A stretch of 64,000 nucleotides of DNA from assembly GCA_018228685.1 (NCBI GenBank), contig CP073691.1:992001-1056000 (forward strand), given 5' to 3'. This DNA comes from Clostridiaceae bacterium Marseille-Q4149 (GTDB taxonomy: Bacteria > Bacillota > Clostridia > Oscillospirales > Oscillospiraceae). Shown in pieces: positions 50,272 to 59,235 of the stretch. Every line of letters starts with the position of its first letter. Position 1 is the first letter of the stretch. Both the position numbers and the translations under genes were made by a program. The notes below the pieces were generated by a model. It searched no databases, was not told the origin of the DNA, and saw nothing but the letters and a program-made list of their open reading frames with translations.

Positions 50272-51009
50272 TTATTCCGTTGTGTGCTTCTCCTTGCCGA
50301 AGTGCAGCTCGCGCATACCCTCCACCTCGTCGCAGATGGGCTTGAGGTTGCAGGAGCCGCAGTCGGTGGGCATACCCTCCAGGATCTTGCTGAGACTCAT
50401 GGTGATATCCCGGACCGTTTTGGCTTCCTGCTCCAGAGCGGCATAGTCCGCGTCCGGGGCGGTGATGAAAATCAGCTTCACCGCCAGAATGTTGGGATTC
50501 TGCTTATACTGGCGGATGAAATCGTTGCCCACGGCCCGGAAGCTGATGCCCTTTTTTAGGGCGGCGCTGCTCAGGCGCACCTGCTCCCGGTTGGACTCGG
50601 AGGAGGTGCGGATCATGTATCCCTTGGGGAACACATGGTATTTCACGAAGTCCATGTCTTGGATGGCCCGGAAGGCCTGCTCCGTGTCGTCCTCGTCGTC
50701 GGACTCGATGTCCCCCACCCGCAGCAGGGCGATGCGGGCATAGGCGCTGTCGCCCCGGAGCTCCGTGAGGTCGGGGCCGAAAACCAGAATTTCGTCCTGC
50801 TCCACCAGCTGGGCGCTGGTGGTGACGCAGATGAAATTCACGGCGGGCTTGCTGCTGCCGCCCAGCTCATAGGCGGCGTCCCGCAGCATCACCAGCTCAA
50901 AGGAGCCGGTGTCCTCCCAGGCCCCCTGGGGGTCATAGGGGCAGCGCCGGGGGGTGGAGGAGCCCGCCAGCTCCTCCACCTTGCGGATGATCGAATTATA
51001 CAGCTCCAT
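50272..51009 (-). CDS. Conserved Cys-motif protein of the reductase operon, unknown
   Basis: A 245-residue soluble protein. Acidic centre (DIESDDEDDTEQAFRAIQDM) and C-terminal DCGSCNLKPICDEVEGMREL with a CxxCx5C cluster-type motif. I associate such a protein with CO dehydrogenase/acetyl-CoA synthase or corrinoid-linked loci only vaguely, so no function is assigned. It overlaps the small membrane gene upstream (TGATG) and is last in the operon. Confidence 0.5.
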   Translation of the reverse strand: MELYNSIIRKVEELAGSSTPRRCPYDPQGAWEDTGSFELVMLRDAAYELGGSSKPAVNFICVTTSAQLVEQDEILVFGPDLTELRGDSAYARIALLRVGDIESDDEDDTEQAFRAIQDMDFVKYHVFPKGYMIRTSSESNREQVRLSSAALKKGISFRAVGNDFIRQYKQNPNILAVKLIFITAPDADYAALEQEAKTVRDITMSLSKILEGMPTDCGSCNLKPICDEVEGMRELHFGKEKHTTE

Positions 51010-51176
51010 CAGAACTTGATGTCCACTTTCTTCCGGTCAAAGATCTTGTTCACCTGCACATAGGCCCAGCCCAACAGCTTCTGGTCCAGGTTCCAGAAGT
51101 ACACCACGAACAGGACGCCGATGATGGCGGAGAAAATGGCCGCGATCTTGCCCAATACCTTTAAAAACTTACACAT
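51009..51176 (-). CDS. 55-residue membrane peptide in the reductase operon
   Basis: ATG 51176 follows AAAGGAGACAA. Product MCKFLKVLGKIAAIFSAIIG, then VLFVVYFWNLDQKLLGWAYV and a basic tail. One transmembrane helix. It starts 48 bases after the activator stop and overlaps the next start by one base, so it is part of the operon. It could tether operon proteins to the membrane; no homologue recognised. Confidence 0.65.
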   Translation of the reverse strand: MCKFLKVLGKIAAIFSAIIGVLFVVYFWNLDQKLLGWAYVQVNKIFDRKKVDIKF

Positions 51177-51224
51177 AGTTGTCTCCTTTCCTCTGCCGCC
51201 TGCGGCAGATGAGGCCTAATTCCC

Positions 51225-52016
51225 TCAGCGGGCCATGCCCTTCTGGCGGGCGTACTCGGCGGCGCCCAGAGCGCCCATCAGCTGGGGGTCGGTCTTCAGG
51301 TCGATGACCTTCAGCTTCAGCACCCGCTCGATGGCCTGCTTCAGACCGGCGTTCTTGGCGCAGCCGCCGGTGAGGGTGATGGCGTCGGTGGCGCCGGCCT
51401 TCTTGGCCATGACGAAGCAGCGCTTGGCCACGGCCATCTGGATGCCCGCGGCGATCTCGTCCATGGGCTTGCCCTCGCCCACCAGGGTGATGACCTCGGA
51501 CTCGGCGAACACCGTGCACTGGGCGGTGATGGGGATCACGTTCCTGGCCGTTAGGGACAGGTTGGAGAACTCCGGCAGGCTCATCTCAAAGCTGCGGGCC
51601 ATGGCCTCGTAGAAGCGGCCGGTACCGGCGGCGCACTTGTCGTTCATGGCGAAGTTTTTCACGGTGCCGTCGGTGTCGATGGAGATGCCCTTGACGTCCT
51701 GGCCGCCGATGTCGATGATGGCCTTGACGCTGGGGTCGGTGACGTGGACGCCCATGGCGTGGCAGGAGATTTCGGAGATGTTCTCGTCGGCGAAGGGCAC
51801 CTTATTGCGGCCGTAGCCGGTGCCGATCAGGTAAGCCAGGTCCTGGGAGGACTTCAGGCCCACCTTGTTCAGGACCTCCTCCATGGTCAGCTTTGCGGAG
51901 GTTTCGGAATTGATCTTGCTGCGGATGGTGGTATCGGCGCAGATTTTGCCGGTCTCGTCCAGGATCACTGCCTTGGTGTAGGTGGACCCTACGTCGCAGC
52001 CGCCGTAATATTTCAT
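51225..52016 (-). CDS. 2-hydroxyacyl-CoA dehydratase activator (HgdC/archerase-type ATPase)
   Basis: A 263-residue ASKHA ATPase, homodimeric with one bridging 4Fe-4S cluster. ATP-binding start YYGGCDVGSTYTKAVILD; cluster ligands in NDKCAAGTGRFYE and TGGCAKNAGLKQAI. It injects an electron at very low potential into the partner dehydratase or reductase at the cost of ATP. ATG 52016 is preferred over the TTG two codons upstream because of AAGGAG spacing. Coupled to the two large subunits upstream. Confidence 0.93.
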   Translation of the reverse strand: MKYYGGCDVGSTYTKAVILDETGKICADTTIRSKINSETSAKLTMEEVLNKVGLKSSQDLAYLIGTGYGRNKVPFADENISEISCHAMGVHVTDPSVKAIIDIGGQDVKGISIDTDGTVKNFAMNDKCAAGTGRFYEAMARSFEMSLPEFSNLSLTARNVIPITAQCTVFAESEVITLVGEGKPMDEIAAGIQMAVAKRCFVMAKKAGATDAITLTGGCAKNAGLKQAIERVLKLKVIDLKTDPQLMGALGAAEYARQKGMAR

Positions 52017-52053
52017 AGTCAATTACTCCTTATTTATGTAGTATGGTCCGAAA

Positions 52054-53838
52054 TTACATACAAATTTCGTCATCAAAGTCCAGCAGGGTGGGGTCCACAG
52101 GCTCGGCCCGCATCACCGTGCGCATATACTCGTTGACCTTGTCGCGCATGGTCTTGCGGGAGACGGTGCGGGGATCCATCAGATCGTGCTCGATCCAGAT
52201 CAGGTGATAGCCCCGCTCGCGGCCCTGTTCGTCCAGGATGCCCTGGACGGTGGCCATGTTCTTGCAGGCCACGTTCTGATACATGATGATGATGTTGGCG
52301 TTCCACGCCTCGCACTGACGCCACAGCTCGTCCACCACGTTCTGGTAGCCGCCGTTGGTGTGACGGCGCATGACCATGCGCTCGTACAGACGGGCCAGAT
52401 CCAGCAGGGCCAGCTCGGGATCCTCGGTCTCCAGGGGCTTGGTGAAGTTCAGACTTTCCATCTCCACCAGGATGTTGATGCCCCAGCAGTTAGCCAGCCA
52501 GTTGGAGAAGTTGGCATAGTAGTGGGCCGGGCAGGACCACACGATGCCGCGATAGCGCATCTTGCCCACCCACGCCTCGTCGCGGCGCTCGTAGGCCTGG
52601 AGCAGGAGCTTGTTGACCTTCTTGCAGGTCTTCATGACACGGGGATCAATACCGCCGTCCATCTCGTAGTTCCACTTGCGGAACAGCTCGTAGCAGGGAC
52701 CCAGCAGCTGAGGATAGGCGGTCTTGTTGACCTCCCACTTCTCCAGCTCGTACTTGGTCTCCTCGTTGAAGCGCTTCATGGCGGAGAAGTAGGCGTCCCA
52801 GCTCCACTGGGCGCCGGTCTTTTCCTCGATGAACTTGATGCAGGCCCGGATGTCCTCCGCGCCCATCTTCAGCGTGGCCTCGTCCTCATACCGGACGGGG
52901 AAGCACAGATGGAACACCGGCAGGTCGGGGAACCGGCGGGCCATATAGGACGAGGCCATGGTGGACCCGTCGCAGGGCATGGAGGAGGAGATGAAGCAGT
53001 TGCCCATATGAGGCAGAGCGTCGATGACCAGAGCGCCGCACTCGGAGGAGGGCACGGGGCAGGTGTCGGCGGGCAGGCCGAAGGATTCCACCGCGTCAAT
53101 ATACGGCACGCAGGTCAGCTGGTCGATCTCGGACACCAGGAATACGGGCATCAGCTGATAGGGGATGCCCAGCAGATCCGGGAAGCCCGCCATGATCTGG
53201 CCCATGGTCATCTCGTCGAACAGGACCACCTTCTTGTTCAGCTCGGCGCTGTTGCCGTTCTTCTTGTCGCACTTGGCCAGGAACACCAGGTTCTCGGCCA
53301 CATAGCGGAAGATATCGTAGATCAGCAGGTGGCTCATTTTCAGGGCGTTGCTCCGCTGGCCCATGGTGTTCTTGTCCATGAAGCTGACGCAGCACACATA
53401 GGAGATCATCCACCGGTAATAGAACGTCATGTTCAGGGCCGGGACCAGGTCCTTGGAGAAGGTGCCCAGCAGCATGCCCCACGTCCGCAGCCACTCCTTG
53501 AAGTCATAGGCGGTGTCGGCCACGCCGCGCCACTCGCGGCGCACGGTGACCATGTCGCCCTTGCGGTACAGGGTGCCCAGGTGCTTTTCACCGGTTTTCA
53601 GCAGGTCCAGCCGTTCGGCGGGGGTCATGGCGGCGATGGTCCTGGCCTCGCGGACCACCCGGCGGACATTGTCCTGGACGTTGGCCTTCTGCTTGGCGGC
53701 GAAGGCCTTCCAGTCGGTCTCCTTCAGCATATCCCAGATGATGCCGCCCACTTCCTGCAGGTTCCGGCCCTGTGCCTTCCAGTCCACGTTGTCCTTGGCC
53801 CGGAAGAACTTGGGGTTGGGGAATTTCATCTTTGCCAT
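52054..53838 (-). CDS. 2-hydroxyacyl-CoA dehydratase/BCR-type large subunit
   Basis: A 594-residue protein of the HgdB/BcrC/FldB superfamily. It is longer than usual (about 380-480) because of a ~170-residue N-terminal region (RAKDNVDWKAQGRNLQEVGG...). Cys in SSECGALVIDA, SSSMPCDGSTM and MYQNVACKNMATVQG lie at positions expected for cluster ligands or structural sites. The stop of the second subunit overlaps its start. Substrate is unknown; no CoA-transferase or acyl-CoA dehydrogenase is adjacent. Confidence 0.85.
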   Translation of the reverse strand: MAKMKFPNPKFFRAKDNVDWKAQGRNLQEVGGIIWDMLKETDWKAFAAKQKANVQDNVRRVVREARTIAAMTPAERLDLLKTGEKHLGTLYRKGDMVTVRREWRGVADTAYDFKEWLRTWGMLLGTFSKDLVPALNMTFYYRWMISYVCCVSFMDKNTMGQRSNALKMSHLLIYDIFRYVAENLVFLAKCDKKNGNSAELNKKVVLFDEMTMGQIMAGFPDLLGIPYQLMPVFLVSEIDQLTCVPYIDAVESFGLPADTCPVPSSECGALVIDALPHMGNCFISSSMPCDGSTMASSYMARRFPDLPVFHLCFPVRYEDEATLKMGAEDIRACIKFIEEKTGAQWSWDAYFSAMKRFNEETKYELEKWEVNKTAYPQLLGPCYELFRKWNYEMDGGIDPRVMKTCKKVNKLLLQAYERRDEAWVGKMRYRGIVWSCPAHYYANFSNWLANCWGINILVEMESLNFTKPLETEDPELALLDLARLYERMVMRRHTNGGYQNVVDELWRQCEAWNANIIIMYQNVACKNMATVQGILDEQGRERGYHLIWIEHDLMDPRTVSRKTMRDKVNEYMRTVMRAEPVDPTLLDFDDEICM

Positions 53839-55034
53839 TACTTGGTCCCTCCGTTCTTTTGGATGCGCTTGATCTCCAGGGATTCCACAAAGGCCTGGAC
53901 GCGGGTGCGCAGCTGGCCGGAATTGCCGTTGTTGTACAGGCGGTCGATGGACAGCACCGGCCAGTTGTACTCCTCGTGCATGATATAGCTGACCAGAGCC
54001 CGCTCAAAGCCCCAGTAGTCGCAGTATTTCATCTGCTCATAGATGATGCCGTCGGCCTTGAACTCCCGGGCCAGACGGTCGGCAGTATCCCGGCGCTGCT
54101 GGACCTTCTCGTCGGCGATATACCGGGCGCACTCGGAGTGCTGCATCACGTGCAGGCACAGCTGGCGCAGGGGATCCTCGTCGTCCTTCAGCTCGATGAC
54201 CTCGCGGCCGGGGGTGGAGCCGAAGCAGTAGCGGTCGGACACCACCAGGGCGCCGCAGCCCTCGATGAGCTTGGTCAGCTGGGGATCGTCGATCTCGCTG
54301 CCCACGATGGCGACTCTGGCCCGGAAGGCGGGCTTCTCGTCGGGCTGGCGGGTCTTCAGCTCCTCCAGGGTCTCCCGCAGATAGGGGAGAATCAGGTCCT
54401 TGGGACAGGTATAGGTCACCAGGTTCAGCACATGGAACTCGTACCCGGTGATGACGGGGTTATCGGCCTTGCGCATTTCGCCGATCTCGCTGATGATGCG
54501 GCAGACCTCGTTATGCTGGGCCACGGCGGCGCGGATGGCGTCGTCGGAGGTGTCCACACCGTAGCGGTTTTTCAGCTCGTCCAGCACATGGATGCGCATC
54601 TGGGACACGTAGGAATCCAGGGTGTAGTCGGTGATCTTATAGGGGATGTCGCAGTGGCTCACGAAGAAATTGGGCTTGGAGTTCAGCTGGAGAATCTCAA
54701 AATGCTCCATGGCGCGGTTCATCATGGAACAGGCGTCCACACCGGCCAAAGCGTCCAGGAACTGGAAGCCGCCCTCCATGCCCCGCTCCACCAGGGCACG
54801 GGCGAACTCGCAGGTATAGTTGGACATGTAATAGGTGGCGATGTCCAAAGAGCCGGTCCGGGGCGCCCGCAGGCGCACGGAAAAGCAGTTGCCGACGTTG
54901 AGCAGCGCCTCGGGCACGTGGTAGCAGGTATAGCCGACGGCCAGCTTGCCGTCCGCCTGAGCCTGCTTGACCAGCTCATTGTCGGCGTTTTCCAGCAGAT
55001 TTTCGAAGTAGATCAAATGCTTCAGATCTCTCAA
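53838..55034 (-). CDS. 2-hydroxyacyl-CoA dehydratase/double-cubane-type subunit
   Basis: A 398-residue member of the same superfamily. Landmarks: VGYTCYHVPEALLNVGNCF (first cluster Cys region), GVDACSMMNRAMEHF, VVSDRYCFGSTPGREV and IYEQMKYCDYWGFER (later Cys). Length and motif order fit HgdB-like and double-cubane cluster proteins. Expected to form a heterodimer with the 52054 product, activated by 51225. Translated from ATG 55034 with AGGAGAGAGG ribosome binding site. Confidence 0.87.
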   Translation of the reverse strand: MRDLKHLIYFENLLENADNELVKQAQADGKLAVGYTCYHVPEALLNVGNCFSVRLRAPRTGSLDIATYYMSNYTCEFARALVERGMEGGFQFLDALAGVDACSMMNRAMEHFEILQLNSKPNFFVSHCDIPYKITDYTLDSYVSQMRIHVLDELKNRYGVDTSDDAIRAAVAQHNEVCRIISEIGEMRKADNPVITGYEFHVLNLVTYTCPKDLILPYLRETLEELKTRQPDEKPAFRARVAIVGSEIDDPQLTKLIEGCGALVVSDRYCFGSTPGREVIELKDDEDPLRQLCLHVMQHSECARYIADEKVQQRRDTADRLAREFKADGIIYEQMKYCDYWGFERALVSYIMHEEYNWPVLSIDRLYNNGNSGQLRTRVQAFVESLEIKRIQKNGGTK

Positions 55035-55058
55035 GAATTACACCTCTCTCCTAAAAGT

Positions 55059-55823
55059 TTACAGGATCTGCAGTTTTGTCAGGGCTTCGCGGGCGCCTGC
55101 GATCACCGGAGCGCCGTCAGGCAGATCAAAAACACTCAGTCCCCGAATATCGTTGGCGGCGTGCTTGGCGTCGCTGCCGATATAGGCGAGAACATCAATG
55201 CCTTCAATATGAATGTAGGGGATCATGGCCGGGTCCGTCACCCGGTTCACCACCGCGCCACAGCGGTCGTACATCACCAGGTCGTCGGCCACGCGCTTGA
55301 TGGTCTGGATCACCTGGGTGCCCTTGCGGCTGGGGTCCGTCACCAGCACCAGATGGGTGACCTTCTCCATGACGCGGCGGTTGATCTGTTCAATGCCGGC
55401 CTCGCCGTCGATGACCACATAGTCGAAGTCGCCGGCCAGAAGATTGATGATCTCCTTGAGGTAGGCGTTGACCTTGCAGTAGCACCCGGCGGTCTCCGGC
55501 CGGCCGATGGCCAGGAAGGAGAATTTCTGCTGCTCCACCATGGTGTCGAAGATGCGGTACCGGGCCTCGCTGAGCAGCTCGATGGCCTCCCGCGGCTCGC
55601 CATCCTCCACCGAGGACACGATCTGCTTACGGATATCATCCAGGGTCTGCCGTACCTCCACCCCCAGGGCGGTGGACAGACCCACGGCGGGGTCCGCGTC
55701 GATGGCTAAGATCCGGGCGTCCGGGTGCGTCTCGGTCAAAAGCCGCACGAAGGCAGCCGACAGCGACGTCTTGCCCACGCCGCCCTTACCGGCCACGGCC
55801 AGGATCTTGGGGTTTCTGTTCAA
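55059..55823 (-). CDS. CooC/NifH-like nucleotide-binding ATPase
   Basis: About 254 residues from TTG 55823 (upstream ATGs are possible but lie in unconserved sequence). The deviant Walker A is AVAGKGGVGKTSLSAAFVR; ILAIDADPAVGLSTALG and VVIDGEAGIEQINRRV are the MinD/CooC-type switch motifs. Such proteins insert metal into CO dehydrogenase or assemble metallocentres, so here it may mature the dehydratase-like complex. First gene of the operon. Confidence 0.85.
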   Translation of the reverse strand: MNRNPKILAVAGKGGVGKTSLSAAFVRLLTETHPDARILAIDADPAVGLSTALGVEVRQTLDDIRKQIVSSVEDGEPREAIELLSEARYRIFDTMVEQQKFSFLAIGRPETAGCYCKVNAYLKEIINLLAGDFDYVVIDGEAGIEQINRRVMEKVTHLVLVTDPSRKGTQVIQTIKRVADDLVMYDRCGAVVNRVTDPAMIPYIHIEGIDVLAYIGSDAKHAANDIRGLSVFDLPDGAPVIAGAREALTKLQIL

Positions 55824-55944
55824 CCGTACTTCACGTCCTTTCTGGGCTGTGTGCATATACATGCACGCGGTTCTGTACAAAGTCAGTGGCCGTTAATCCA
55901 CATAAATGCCATACTCTGTACATTATTTGCTTTTTACCACTATC

Positions 55945-55973
55945 ATTTTACCATGAAATCAGGCAAGTTGCAA
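55945..55973 (-). promoter_or_regulatory. Candidate promoter of the CooC-like operon
   Basis: On the minus strand TTGCAA and TAAAAT are 17 bases apart, about 120 bases upstream of the TTG start. Confidence 0.45.
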
Positions 55974-56003
55974 CGAATTTATTCGAATTTTTGAATTTTT
56001 TTG

Positions 56004-56032
56004 TTGATTCTGGCGGCGAGATGTGGTATGCT
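56004..56032 (+). promoter_or_regulatory. Candidate promoter of the OYE-type oxidoreductase
   Basis: TTGATT and TATGCT with a 17-base spacer, 57 bases before the TTG start at 56089. The divergent arrangement suggests shared control with the CooC-like operon. Confidence 0.5.
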
Positions 56033-56088
56033 TGTCTCATCAATCGATACGCAAACTTTTACCATTTCAGGAAAGTGAGGGCATACCC

Positions 56089-58365
56089 TTGAAGAAAGAC
56101 ATTTTGGTACAGCAGCTGGTCAACAGCTTCGGCAACTGGGTGCGCACCGACTGCGAAAACCGCGCAGGCGGCACGGCACGCATGACCCGGGACCTCTATC
56201 CCTACACCTCTTTGTTCTCTCCCATCCGGATCAACAAGCTGACGGTGAAGAACCGGTTGGTCATGGCCCCCATGGGCAACTGTCAGATGGCCGAGGAGAC
56301 CGGCCGTCCCAACGACAAGATGCTCCAGTATTTCTTTGCCCGGGCCGAGGGCGGCGTGGGCCTGCTGACCACGGGCCTGATCCCCATCAGCCACCACATT
56401 GACTCCTCCGTCACGGAGAAGGGCAACTACTCTTACTTCCCCCGTATCGACGGCACCCGCACCAACTTCATGGGCTGGCGCGACCTGGCCCAGGGCGTTC
56501 ACGCCCGGGGCAGCCGCATCTTCATCCAGCTGACGCCGGGCCTGGGCCGTGTGGGCAATCCCCAGTGCCTGCTGACCAAGCTCCAGCTGCCGGTTTCCGC
56601 CTCCTGGAACCCCAACTTCTATCTGCCTGACGTGCCCTGCCGTCCCCTGACGGACCTGGAGTGCGACAAGATCATCCGCAATGCCGCCCAGGCGTCCATG
56701 GACGCCAAGGTCATGGGCATGGACGGCGTGTATCTGCACGGCCACGAGGGCTATCTGCTGGATCAGCTGACCTCCCCCGCCTTCAACCACCGCAAGATCG
56801 GCAAGTATGCCGACTGGCAGCGCTTCGGCGTGGACATGATCAAGGCCATCCGCAGGAAGGTGGGCCCCAATTATCCCATTATGTACCGCATCGACCTGTC
56901 CCTGGCCCTGAACGAGACCTACGGCGACCGCATGGATACCGTCAAGAGCCTGAAGGGCTTCAAGAACGGCCGCTCCATCGCCGATACCCTGAACTATATG
57001 GAGAACCTGGTGAAGGCCGGCGTCGATATGTTCGATGTGGACCTGGGCTGCTATGACAACTGGTGGCTGCCCCATCCCCCGGCCGGTATGCCCGCCGGTT
57101 GCTTCCTGGACGTGTCCAAGGTGGCCAAGGAATACTTCGCCGCCCGGGGCGTCAAGTCCAACGTGGGCGTGGAGGTCCCCATTGTGGCCGTGGGCAAGCT
57201 GGGCTATCCCGACCTGGCCGAGCAGGCCCTGCGGGACGGCAAGTGCGACATGATCATGCTGGGCCGCCCGGTGCTGGCCGATGCCGACTGGTGCAACAAG
57301 GCCTACGCCGGTAAGGTGGAGGACATCCGTCCCTGCATCGGCTGCCAGGAGGGCTGCGTCAACGAGTTCATCGAGGGCGGCCATCCCCAGTGCGCCGTGA
57401 ATCCCCGCACCGGCTTCGAGGAGCTGCTGCCTGCCGTTCCCACCCCGGCCAAGGTGCGCAAGCGCATCGCCGTTATCGGCGCAGGCTGCGCGGGCCTGAA
57501 CTTCGCCATCACCGCCGCACAGCGGGGCCATACCGTGGACGTATTTGAAAAGTCCGACCATATGGGCGGCAAGATGCACGCCGCCGGTGCTCCTCTGAGC
57601 AAGTATGAGCTGCACAACTATATGGAATGGCTGTTCCGCCAGGTGGAGAAGCAGGACGGCGTCACCGTGCACCTGAACACCACCATGACCAACCAGCAGC
57701 TGAAGGAAGCCGGATACGACGCCGTGGTGTTTGCCAACGGCAGCAAGGAGGGTCTGCCTCCCATTCCCGGCCTGAAGGAGACCCGCCACATCGAGGCCAC
57801 CTGGCTGCTGACCCATCCCGAGGAGCTGGCCGACACCGATCGCAAGATCGTGGTGGTGGGCGGCGGTGCCGTGGGCCTGGAGACCGCTTATTGGCTGGCC
57901 ACCGAGCACCAGCGCAAGGTCACCTGCGTGGAGATGCTGGAGCACTTCGAGGAGGGCGCCTGCACCGCCAACCGCGGCCATCTGATCCACTATTTCGAGG
58001 CCGAGGGCGGCCAGCTCATCAACTGCGCCCGGGTCACCCGGTTCGAGAATGGCCATGTGGTCATCGCCCGCAACCGCGCCAAGGCCGTGCCGGATCCCTA
58101 CTGCACCTGGGCTCCCATCATCCCCAAGAACGTGGAGAATCCTCTGGCCCCCAAGATGACCAACGAGGAGTATATCGAGCAGCTGGAGGCCGACCTGGTG
58201 GTCATGGCCATCGGCAACAAGGGCGACGACCAGCCCTTCCTGTCCGCTCAGCAGGAGATGGTTGCCGCCGAGGTCCACAACATCGGAGACAGCTACAACA
58301 CCGAGAAGCCCGGCAATATGTGGCAGGCCACCAAGGCCGCTTATAACCTGGCCATCCGCATCTGA
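56089..58365 (+). CDS. Old Yellow Enzyme/2,4-dienoyl-CoA reductase-type FMN, FAD, 4Fe-4S oxidoreductase
   Basis: A 758-residue enzyme. After a ~40-residue extension the FMN TIM barrel begins LFSPIRINKLTVKNRLVMAP and includes DGVYLHGHEGYLLDQLTSP. The 4Fe-4S motif is CIGCQEGCVNEF with a fourth Cys in HPQCAVNPRTG. The FAD domain opens IAVIGAGCAGLNFAITAAQ and the NAD(P) site is VVVGGGAVGLETAYWL. Relatives include dienoyl-CoA reductase and bile-acid BaiCD/BaiH. TTG start with GTGAGGG upstream. It probably reduces an enoyl- or enone-type substrate related to the divergent operon, but this is not proven. Confidence 0.9.
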   Translation: MKKDILVQQLVNSFGNWVRTDCENRAGGTARMTRDLYPYTSLFSPIRINKLTVKNRLVMAPMGNCQMAEETGRPNDKMLQYFFARAEGGVGLLTTGLIPISHHIDSSVTEKGNYSYFPRIDGTRTNFMGWRDLAQGVHARGSRIFIQLTPGLGRVGNPQCLLTKLQLPVSASWNPNFYLPDVPCRPLTDLECDKIIRNAAQASMDAKVMGMDGVYLHGHEGYLLDQLTSPAFNHRKIGKYADWQRFGVDMIKAIRRKVGPNYPIMYRIDLSLALNETYGDRMDTVKSLKGFKNGRSIADTLNYMENLVKAGVDMFDVDLGCYDNWWLPHPPAGMPAGCFLDVSKVAKEYFAARGVKSNVGVEVPIVAVGKLGYPDLAEQALRDGKCDMIMLGRPVLADADWCNKAYAGKVEDIRPCIGCQEGCVNEFIEGGHPQCAVNPRTGFEELLPAVPTPAKVRKRIAVIGAGCAGLNFAITAAQRGHTVDVFEKSDHMGGKMHAAGAPLSKYELHNYMEWLFRQVEKQDGVTVHLNTTMTNQQLKEAGYDAVVFANGSKEGLPPIPGLKETRHIEATWLLTHPEELADTDRKIVVVGGGAVGLETAYWLATEHQRKVTCVEMLEHFEEGACTANRGHLIHYFEAEGGQLINCARVTRFENGHVVIARNRAKAVPDPYCTWAPIIPKNVENPLAPKMTNEEYIEQLEADLVVMAIGNKGDDQPFLSAQQEMVAAEVHNIGDSYNTEKPGNMWQATKAAYNLAIRI

Positions 58366-58376
58366 CAGCTATCTGA

Positions 58377-58416
58377 AAATGCCCCTGCCTTCTGAAACGA
58401 AGGCAGGGGCATTTTT
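58377..58416 (+). terminator. Terminator of the OYE-type gene
   Basis: AATGCCCCTGCCTTC / GAAGGCAGGGGCATT followed by TTT. Confidence 0.9.
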
Positions 58417-58420
58417 GCGC

Positions 58421-58846
58421 TTATTGATCGAAGGACGGGTTGACGAAGTAGAGATTTTTCTGGTCCATCTTCTCCTTGGCCAGGCGCAGGCCCTCGCCGA
58501 AGCGCTGGAAATGCACGATCTCCCGGGCCCGCAGGAACTTGATGACGTCGTTGACGTCCGGGTCGTCGGACAGGCGCAGGATGTTGTCATAGGTGACCCG
58601 GGCCTTCTGCTCGGCGGCCAGGTCCTCCGTCAGGTCGGCGATCAGGTCGCCCTTGACGGCCATGGACGCCGCGTTCCACGGGGAGCCGGAGGCGGCGGTG
58701 GGATACACCCCGGCGGTGTGATCCACAAAATACGTCTCGTATCCCGCCTTTTTGACCTCCTCCGGCGTCATGTTCCGGGTCAGCTGGTGGACGATGGCGC
58801 CGATGATCTCCAGGTGTCCCAGCTCCTCGGTGCCCAGAGAAGCATC
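58421..58846 (-). pseudogene. CotJC-type manganese catalase, N-terminus removed
   Basis: About 140 residues of the spore-coat/manganese catalase family: GTEELGHLEIIGAIVHQLTR with metal-ligand Glu and His, YFVDHTAGVYPTAASGSPW, DLAAEQKARVTYDNILR and REIVHFQRFGEGLRLAKE. Normal members have ~45-50 further N-terminal residues with additional ligands; here homology stops at about 58834 and the sequence becomes AT-rich and unrelated. The mobile element to the right has replaced the gene's 5' end. Confidence 0.85.
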
Positions 58847-58859
58847 GGAAATGTTCCAA

Positions 58860-59057
58860 TGTATCAAATACGAGGACAAGCGCGAGGTCTTCGGCTTAAA
58901 GATACATAGCTTTTCGACACTCGACAGAATTAAAAAATACGACGACTCTGACAACGAGAAAAATGCCGAAAAGCCTTATTCTATCAAGGTTGGCGAAACA
59001 AAGAGGACGATAAATCTGTACGCCATCGCTACTACGAAATTTCAAATTGCGGTCTAA
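58860..59057 (+). pseudogene. Fragment of an unidentified element gene
   Basis: The plus-strand frame reads IKYEDKREVFGLKIHSFSTL, then YDDSDNEKNAEKPYSIKVGE and LYAIATTKFQIAV to a stop. Codon use is AT-rich and unlike the host. It has no start codon and begins exactly at the CotJC junction, so it is the 3' end of a gene truncated by the rearrangement. No family recognised. Confidence 0.35.
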
Positions 59058-59104
59058 ATCAATGCTAAACCGTGTGCGCCCTTTGTGGACAAGCAAGTGC
59101 CTGT

Positions 59105-59138
59105 AACCACACCATTTTATAATTTGAATGGTGTGGTT
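59105..59138. terminator. Hairpin between element fragments
   Basis: AACCACACCATT / AATGGTGTGGTT, 12 pairs; positioned before the AbiEi-like gene. Confidence 0.6.
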
Positions 59139-59235
59139 TGCTACACATTTGACTTGGCAATACGAGCTAAATATAATGAGCTAAAACAACCTAACGAGAT
59201 GTTTTTACGGCACAATTTGGTGCAGAGGTAAGAGT

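Noticed and set aside
52186..53988. A 600-codon plus-strand frame opposite the dehydratase subunit
   Set aside because: No recognisable domain, low complexity, antisense to a conserved protein.
56059..58278. A 739-codon minus-strand frame opposite the OYE-type gene
   Set aside because: Antisense to a gene with intact FMN, FAD and Fe-S motifs; composition is typical of shadow frames.
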